Made by a program: the position numbers and the translations under genes. Source: Rhabditophanes sp. KR3021 (taxonomy: Eukaryota; Nematoda; Chromadorea; Rhabditida; Alloionematidae). Taken from it: DNA of 64,000 nt. The DNA lies in contig CAUJLY010000003.1 in NCBI GenBank assembly GCA_963281155.1, forward strand, positions 868,001 to 932,000, read 5' to 3'. Under the pieces are notes generated by a model, which saw only the letters and a list, made by a program, of their open reading frames with translations, searched no databases and was not told the DNA's origin. Positions 57,905 to 64,000 of this stretch are shown one piece after another; the stretch's first letter is position 1; each line of letters starts with the position of its first letter.

Positions 57905-59876
57905 CTAATAAATATACCTTGGAGTCAATGCTTGGATGAACTCGTCACACATGTAAAAAAACAACATCATTTCAGGTTTTTTTACATTTCTAACCAAATT
58001 TTGAGTCAAAGGGGGAGTAAGAGGACATTGTTCGGCCTCATTAAATGCAATTTGAGGAAAAGATGATACCAATAATTTAAATTGTTCTTGATTTGACCAC
58101 GACCCATTATGTGACGACGTTAAACTGCTAATTCCTGAGTCATTCTCACTAACAATTTTTTTGAAATCGAAGATATATCTTCTATCCACAAATGTGACTG
58201 TTTCATCAATGCAAAATAATTGAACACCAACAACAGGCTGAAATTTAAATGGCTATCAAATTTAATTCAATTCTAACTTACTGATGGATTTTCTTTTGTT
58301 CGAAAAACATAATGATATTCACTCAAAATCTTCCACTCATAATCTAATTTCTTCATCTGCGTGAAGGCTATTTCCATTATGACATATGGAGTAGAAGCAA
58401 CTTCAACGCCAAGTTTATAAATTCTTGGTCCATTAATATTTGTGTTTGGTGTCAAAGGAGGTGCATTCATGTACTCCTGGCATGTTTTATAAGAAGAAGC
58501 GACTTGCTTTGAATAAGACTCTGGAGGTGCAACTTTAGTAAGTCCTGTTTTTGGGTCATACGTGTACTTGGCATTCTTTTGTTCAAAAAGCTCATCACGT
58601 GCCTTTACATTTAAATTATAAGCAATACTCAAATAATTGTGAGGGTTATTACTCAACAAAGCTGATGTAACTTCCTCTTCCTTCACGCCGTATCTTTCAC
58701 ATACTTCTTTGACAATATCAATGTCTACGATTGAACTTTCATGTTCACTTATTAAAGGAAATAAATATGGTGGGAGGTCTTTCTTGAACCAATCGTAATT
58801 ACTAAAAAGTATAAATATTAATGTTATGTATTAACTAATCCCAATATTATTGTATTCATTTGATAATCTAGATAATATCAATGCAAATTATTCTATAATA
58901 TTACTGTAATTTACTTTATGTGCTTACATTATTTCTTTGATAGTTGCTCTTTTAGTTGGATTAATAGTCAACATGTGATATATTAATTTTGCAACATTTT
59001 TGTCTACATTGTCAGGCATCTCAAACATACCACCTTTAAAATAATAAATAAATACAAAATATAAGCATACATTTGATGATGTCGTATAATTTTTTTCTGT
59101 CATGGTGATCAAAGGGCATCTTCGAGAACAACATACAAAATAATAGAACCTATAAAAGAGAAGAATGAATAAAAAATATATTTGTAAACTCACCCCAGTT
59201 GACCAAATATCGGCTTGGGGGCCAGAATAATGTGTTCCACATAAAATTTCCGGAGCCACATAATTGATGCTCCCGCAATTAGTTTTCAACTAAAAAATAA
59301 AATAACTAACTAAATATTTTATAATCTTACAAAATCTCCATCTCGAGTCTTAGTGGAAAAACCGAAATCAGCAAGCTTAACATTTATATGGATATCCAGT
59401 AAAATATTTTCACTTTTCAAGTCCCTATGAATGATATCATTCTTATGGCAATAATCAACGGCTGAGACAAGTTGTTGGAAGAAACGTCTAATCTCTTTTA
59501 TTTCCAAGTTTCCTTTAACTTGAATATATTTGAGCAATTCACCATTCGGGACAAACTCCATAAACAAAAATAAATCACTTGGGGTGCAGATGGCTTGGAA
59601 TAATTTGACGATATGTGGATGATTTAAGCTTTGAACATTAGTAATTTCTAATTTTACTCTGTGCACAACGTCTAATTCTTTCATTTTTTGGCGATTAAGA
59701 ATTTTAATGGCTACTTTGTGATTTGTTCCTGAATTGATACCTAGCTTTACTTTTCCGTAGCTACCCTCACCAATAGTTTTGGTCAAGACATAGGGTCCGA
59801 TTTGAAATTTAGGAACAGCTGCCTTTTCTTCTTTACTCAATTTAGATGATCGTTTTTTTAAGAAATACTTGAACAT
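57905..59876 (-). CDS. aak: AMP-activated protein kinase alpha (catalytic) subunit
   Basis: Six exons, 59331-59876, 59194-59289, 59071-59149, 58928-59033, 58282-58801 and 57905-58237, splice in consistent phases and give 559 aa, the size of human AMPK alpha-1. The kinase has IGEGSYGKV (36-41), the ATP lysine at 58, HRD (150-152), DFG (170-172) and an activation loop 'FLKTNCGSINYVAPEI' whose Thr185 corresponds to the LKB1 site Thr172. Next is the autoinhibitory/UBA-like region ('VKEEEVTSALLSNNPHNYL'), then the C-terminal beta-gamma binding domain ('MKKLDYEWKIL', 'DRRYIFDFKKIV', ending 'FFYMCDEFIQAL'). It senses low energy within the AMPK trimer. I start at ATG 59876. The longer frame upstream begins with GTG and follows a possible splice acceptor. 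Confidence 0.95.
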
Positions 59877-60467
59877 GGTATAAAATACTCTAAAAATGAC
59901 AAAGTTTGGTAAACACACTAATATTACAACACTAAACACATCTGCGATATACCCCCACCTAACTAAAATAATAATATTGACATGTGAAAGAACCGATTTT
60001 GATGTGTCAAAAAAACTTATAGGGATGATTTACACCACTAGACGTAAACATTTATTGGAGTTAAGTAAGAGGTAAGAGGTTGTTAAGAGCGCGAAATTTA
60101 ATATCAAAAATTGGCCGTTTCATTCCAATAAAATAAATGTACCTACATATTTAATATAAAAATATATCTAAACACACACAAAGCATGATAAAAAAAGATG
60201 TTCCTGTCTTATATAAACTAAGCATAGGTCAAACTATACATATGGAAATATGTCATGTAAAAAAAATATGATATTATTTGACTAAAAATACAAGAAATTA
60301 AAAATCAAGCATTCGAAAGAAAGAGTTCGAAAGTGAATGAATAACACAACAACATTTTTATGTTTTCTTATATTTAGTCAAATTTGTTCTATTAAAATAT
60401 GGACACATTTCTTTAATACATTACAATAATTCCTTCATCAAATATAAAGAAAAATTTAATGGGACAA

Positions 60468-60760
60468 TTAGATTAGATTAATATATGTAACTTTTTTTGA
60501 ACTTCCATTTGCAGATGCAAGGTTCCTTTTATTACCCTGTTGGAGAGTCTTTCCGGTCTCACACCGAAGTATCAACAAGAAGATATAAATAGGTATATCA
60601 AACAATGTACCTGATATCGTTTGTAGTTATTTTTAGTCATCACAGGGTCAAAAAGTGCATATGGTACTATGAGTAATTTTGCATTCTCAATATTCATAGT
60701 TATTCCAAAAAAATCACATAACAAAATACCATTAATACTTTGATTATAGCTTAGCGACAT
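60468..60760 (-). CDS. small two-exon gene, roadblock/LAMTOR5-like candidate
   Basis: Exons 60611-60760 and 60468-60536 join in phase 0 across a 74 bp intron (GTACAT...CAACAG) and give 72 aa. The start 'NQSINGILLCDFFGITMNIE' resembles the first strands of small roadblock/LC7 proteins such as LAMTOR5 (pattern I-x-G-x-L-x-x-D-x-x-G), which scaffold Rag GTPases on lysosomes. The rest is short for that family and diverges. The donor is not the usual GTAAGT. The gene model is plausible and the family only a suggestion. Confidence 0.35.
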
Positions 60761-61235
60761 ATTAAATAAATGAACCAATCATTCTTAATAATGCCCTTCA
60801 AAAAATAAATCACACCTTCTCCAATATAATAGTCCTACTTACATATTTACTGCGTATTTAAGTTCCTTCTTATCAATTTTATTGTTTTTAGTAAATAGTT
60901 TCTCTTATCTATGTCTAATATAATGTATTTTTATATATCTTGACAAAAGGTATCTCATACTTAAAATTATTGCATCATTTTTATACATTCTTTAATAATA
61001 AAAAGCAACAATAAATTTTGATATGAATTGTTTACAATAAAAATAAGATAAGTTGGAAATAATGACAAATATATCTTAATTTTAAATCAAAACAATAATA
61101 CTGCCCACGTAGAGTGATCTTTAGCAATTTATTTAAATAAAAAAGTAAGTAAAGGCCATAAGTGTATTTATTTGATTAACTTTAGTTACCCATAAATTAA
61201 TAACAATAGGGATTGATCGATGGCTTTTTGATACC
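60761..61235. other. intergenic stretch, nothing recognised
   Basis: Very AT-rich; no coding frames. The same holds for 59877-60467 on the other side of the small candidate gene, which contains the AMPK alpha promoter region. Confidence 0.45.
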
Positions 61236-62390
61236 TTAAATAATATTTAAGCCTTCCAACTGGTTGATATATTCTTTACCAACTTCCTTATCGAACACCT
61301 CAAGTTTGTGTTTGACATGTGCAGAAGACTTGTAGTTATTTGAATAATACAGCCAATTTTGGTAGTAACGACTTGTCGTGCATTTTTCAATATTGAATGT
61401 CTTCATGTGAATTGGATTAACCCAATCTCCAAAGGTGGTAGGAATCTCAAAGATATTCTTAACGATCCCACTTTCCTTCAATCCATGAATCATAAAATCA
61501 TCAACTGACCATTTAGACTCCGTAATCCACAAATCGCGCATCCATCTTCTGATCGATGTCTTGCTAAAAGCAACTACCTTCCCATCATCGAAAGATAAGT
61601 CTTTCTCAAATATGGGTTCACTTTTATTTTGACCAGAAAACAAATACCTCATACAAGCCACAAACTTGCTACAATCTCCCCAATTTTTGCTGGTCTCCCA
61701 AATTGCTTCACAATCTTTTCTATTTTCCTGCACATGGAGTGGCATTAAATCCATCAAAACAGCATGAAGAGCAACATTATCACTTCCATCGAAACTGTTT
61801 GGTTTTTTGGTATCATACAATGCCCATCTTTGCAAAAAATGTCTTGAGTAAATAGAATTTTTAAAAATAAATGTCCCAGCCATTATTTCAAAATTAAAGT
61901 GTCGCTGGACAAATAAAAATTGTTCTTCGTTTTGAGGAAGGTAATCTTCGATATATTTATTCGGATTGATGATACCTAAGTCAGCATCCACAAAAACAAC
62001 AAAATCATTTTCATTTATCGAACCCACATACAAACTAAGGAAGCAATGTCGTCGAAACATGAAATCCTTGAAGGGACACTTCATCAAAATATTAGGATAG
62101 TCCATTATATTTAACAAATGATATTTATAGCCTCTTTGCATAGCATAGCAGCGGACTGTCTTTATGGCTGTGTCATAATTTGAAACATCGTATGTGTTGA
62201 TAATTGAAATGACATGTATCTGGCTTTGGTGATGAGAATAATTGCGATGGACTGGATGATATGGAGTTGGTTGAATGACAAAAGTATTTCTTATAGATAG
62301 TTTGTAAGCATCTTTAATTAAAAATAAACAGATCACACTAATTGCTAGTAATAAAGGTAAGGCAAAACTTTGCTTTAGATTGATTTTCAT
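61236..62390 (-). CDS. DUF273-type glycosyltransferase-like type II membrane protein
   Basis: Single exon of 384 aa from the ATG at 62390. A short basic start and one membrane helix ('FALPLLLAISVICLFLI', residues 10-26) give a type II, Golgi-like topology with the catalytic part in the lumen. The core has 'IHVISIINTYDVSNYDTAIK', 'NDFVVFVDADLGIINP' with the metal-binding DxD, 'FNFEIMAGTFIFKNS', and 'FDGSDNVALHAVLMDLMP'. This arrangement is that of nematode DUF273 proteins, which have a nucleotide-diphospho-sugar transferase fold. The donor sugar and acceptor are unknown. No frame problems were found. Confidence 0.8.
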   Translation of the reverse strand: MKINLKQSFALPLLLAISVICLFLIKDAYKLSIRNTFVIQPTPYHPVHRNYSHHQSQIHVISIINTYDVSNYDTAIKTVRCYAMQRGYKYHLLNIMDYPNILMKCPFKDFMFRRHCFLSLYVGSINENDFVVFVDADLGIINPNKYIEDYLPQNEEQFLFVQRHFNFEIMAGTFIFKNSIYSRHFLQRWALYDTKKPNSFDGSDNVALHAVLMDLMPLHVQENRKDCEAIWETSKNWGDCSKFVACMRYLFSGQNKSEPIFEKDLSFDDGKVVAFSKTSIRRWMRDLWITESKWSVDDFMIHGLKESGIVKNIFEIPTTFGDWVNPIHMKTFNIEKCTTSRYYQNWLYYSNNYKSSAHVKHKLEVFDKEVGKEYINQLEGLNII

Positions 62391-64000
62391 AATTGAGTTA
62401 GGAATAGAGACTCAAACAGATCCAATCCAAATGAGTCTAAAAATGTGATCAATATACAACGTTAAAATAGATTTAAGTAACAAAGTTTAAAGAATCAAGT
62501 TACGTTAAAGGCATCACAAGACAAAACAAATCTTCTTGCAAACATAAAATGGTGTGGCTCAACAAATAATTTCGTTTGTAAGTAAAGTAATTATTCAAAA
62601 CGATTAAAACATTACATTTTAAGTAATTTGTAACAGGTTTTACAAGCGAATTTTGTCAGGTTATTGGTTGGCCAGGCACACTACAAACTGCTAAGCAGCA
62701 TGTAAATTAGCATGTTATTGTATGTAGATTTACTTAGGTTTGTAAGATATGTCATTTCTCCTATTGAATCATATTATCTTGTTTTTGTCTTTCTATCTAC
62801 TGGTCTTCATGTCCTCCTCTCATTGAGGGGGTACTGACAAAAACAAAGGGATACAACAATGACTAAACGCCGATATGAGATCAAAACCATAACTAAATAG
62901 ACTGATCAAGTGTGTAAGGAAGCACGAACAATAGTATAGATTTATTAGGTGGTAGTTAAAGCTACATCAGCTAAATATGAGAAGTTGTTAGATGAAGATA
63001 GGCTACGGATGCCATCTTTTATAAGTGAAGAATGTTGTGATTAGAACACATTCTTTATATAATAAAAGCAGCTAAAGTGTGATTTGAAGAATGTTGTGAC
63101 TAGAACACATTCTTCATACAATAAAAGCTGCTAAAGTGTGGTTTAAGATCACCATCTTATATTAAACCAAAGAGGCAAATGTAATAGTACTTTAAATGTG
63201 CTATATAACACAATATCATTAAATATTGATAATACAAAATAGATATTATGAAAAGGCTAAATGCTGTTTTATAACAACATTCAAAGAGATACATTTATAT
63301 CTCCTTATAAAATCAGATACATTGCATACTAAAATAGTAGTATCATACCAACCATCTAAAGCTACCCTCAAAAAGTGGATCAATCCTCCATTTAAAGAAG
63401 CAATGTTATTTGAAAGTATCTACTAAAATAAAACAAAGTCAACTTTTATTTAACTTACCAAGCTTGCATTTAATCTAAGATACGTCAAATATTCTTCTTG
63501 TTCATCTTCAAAAACATGTATTAAATAGGTTTCCCCAAATTGAATTTCTACACAAGCCACCACGACCAGATATGTTTTCTCTTATTTTTCAATTAAGCAA
63601 AAAGAACCACACCAAATAAGTTTTAACTTTATTAAAAGATGTACGATAGCAGAAGAATTTATTAGGGTAATTCGTATTGCTCAGCTGCACATGTATACCT
63701 CAATGTAGTTAAAGGTTAGGTATAAAAGTTTGTTGTTGCGAATGTTAATGAATTCAAAAATATTTTTACTTTAAAATAATTTGACAGTTAAAACAAATAA
63801 ATAAATATCTTATACATATTTGATAAAAATAGTTTATTTAGTGGGAATATCGGAGTGTATTTAGTGGCACATTTAACAAAATAGATGTTTAATGTTATAT
63901 ATTTGTATGTTTCAAGAATGTATATAACTAATAATAAGTTGGTGCCATGCCTAAGAGATTTGAAGGGTTGGATATAAAAATGATTAATTTATGTCATCTC
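62391..64000. other. terminal intergenic region with coding-like debris
   Basis: Plus-strand pieces at about 62950-63040 ('SAKYEKLLDEDRLRMPSF') and 63226-63426 ('YYEKAKCCFITTFKEIHLYL') look like former coding DNA, but stops separate them and no gene can be built. The dimer repeat at 63025-63143 sits between them. Confidence 0.35.
63025..63143. repeat. two-copy 59 bp tandem repeat
   Basis: Copies from about 63027 and 63086 share 'gaagaatgttgtga' and 'tagaacacattctt', then 'ataaaagc' and 'gctaaagtgtg'. Each copy contains a short inverted pair, GAATGT and ACATTC, 12 bases apart. Confidence 0.85.

Noticed and set aside
59877..59939. Longer N-terminus for AMPK alpha
   Set aside because: It begins with GTG and crosses a likely splice acceptor (TTTTTAG near 59891), so it is more likely 5' UTR.
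1..64000. Bacterial-type operators, riboswitches, CRISPR arrays or intact transposases
   Set aside because: The window has spliced eukaryotic genes throughout, and no such arrays or terminal-repeat elements were seen.

Overview
The window looks like nuclear DNA of a nematode, probably clade IV near Strongyloides/Rhabditophanes. The evidence is: AT-rich sequence; introns of about 44-50 bp bounded by GTAAGT and TTTTAG; very long exons; a LET-23-like receptor; a DUF273-type glycosyltransferase; a GNAT protein of the nematode DUF1248 type; an orphan seven-helix receptor; and same-strand gene pairs 77-171 bp apart. The species assignment is inference. No tRNA, rRNA, CRISPR array or intact transposon was recognised.

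Layout. 1-1 kb: the 5' end of a WD40 gene (APC4-like) and a small two-exon gene, both minus. 2.2-7.2 kb: a small secreted protein, then a complete EGF receptor/LET-23 homologue. 7.8-10 kb: a broken unknown gene and S-adenosylhomocysteine hydrolase. 10-17.9 kb: a gene-poor stretch in front of a biogenic-amine GPCR. 20-25.8 kb: a sigma-class GST and eIF2-gamma on the minus strand, each with one large intron that holds a plus-strand, zinc-finger-like gene or remnant. 26.6-35.5 kb: DNAJC11, a divergent kinase, a GNAT/small membrane protein pair and RINT1. 36.7-39.7 kb: an F-box/LRR-like gene and the 3' half of a Dicer-related (RIG-I-like) helicase. 40.6-46.3 kb: an unknown two-exon fragment, an active myotubularin and two small genes. 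47-51.7 kb: DNA2 and deoxyhypusine hydroxylase, a likely operon pair. 52.9-54.8 kb: a secreted protein made of ten 8-cysteine modules, the most novel item here. 55.7-62.4 kb: a chemoreceptor-like protein, AMPK alpha, a small roadblock-like candidate and a DUF273 glycosyltransferase.

Most recognisable genes are unrelated housekeeping and signalling functions: methyl cycle (AHCY), translation initiation and hypusination (eIF2-gamma, DOHH), Golgi-ER tethering (RINT1), phosphoinositide turnover (MTM), replication (DNA2) and energy sensing (AMPK). They do not form one pathway.

At least eight otherwise well-conserved reading frames are broken by a one-base change, almost always inside a short A or T run (GPCR, eIF2-gamma, the coiled-coil gene at 45.2 kb, the helicase fragment, the nested gene, and others). 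This looks more like residual assembly homopolymer error than a cluster of real pseudogenes, so 'broken' calls here should be read with that in mind.
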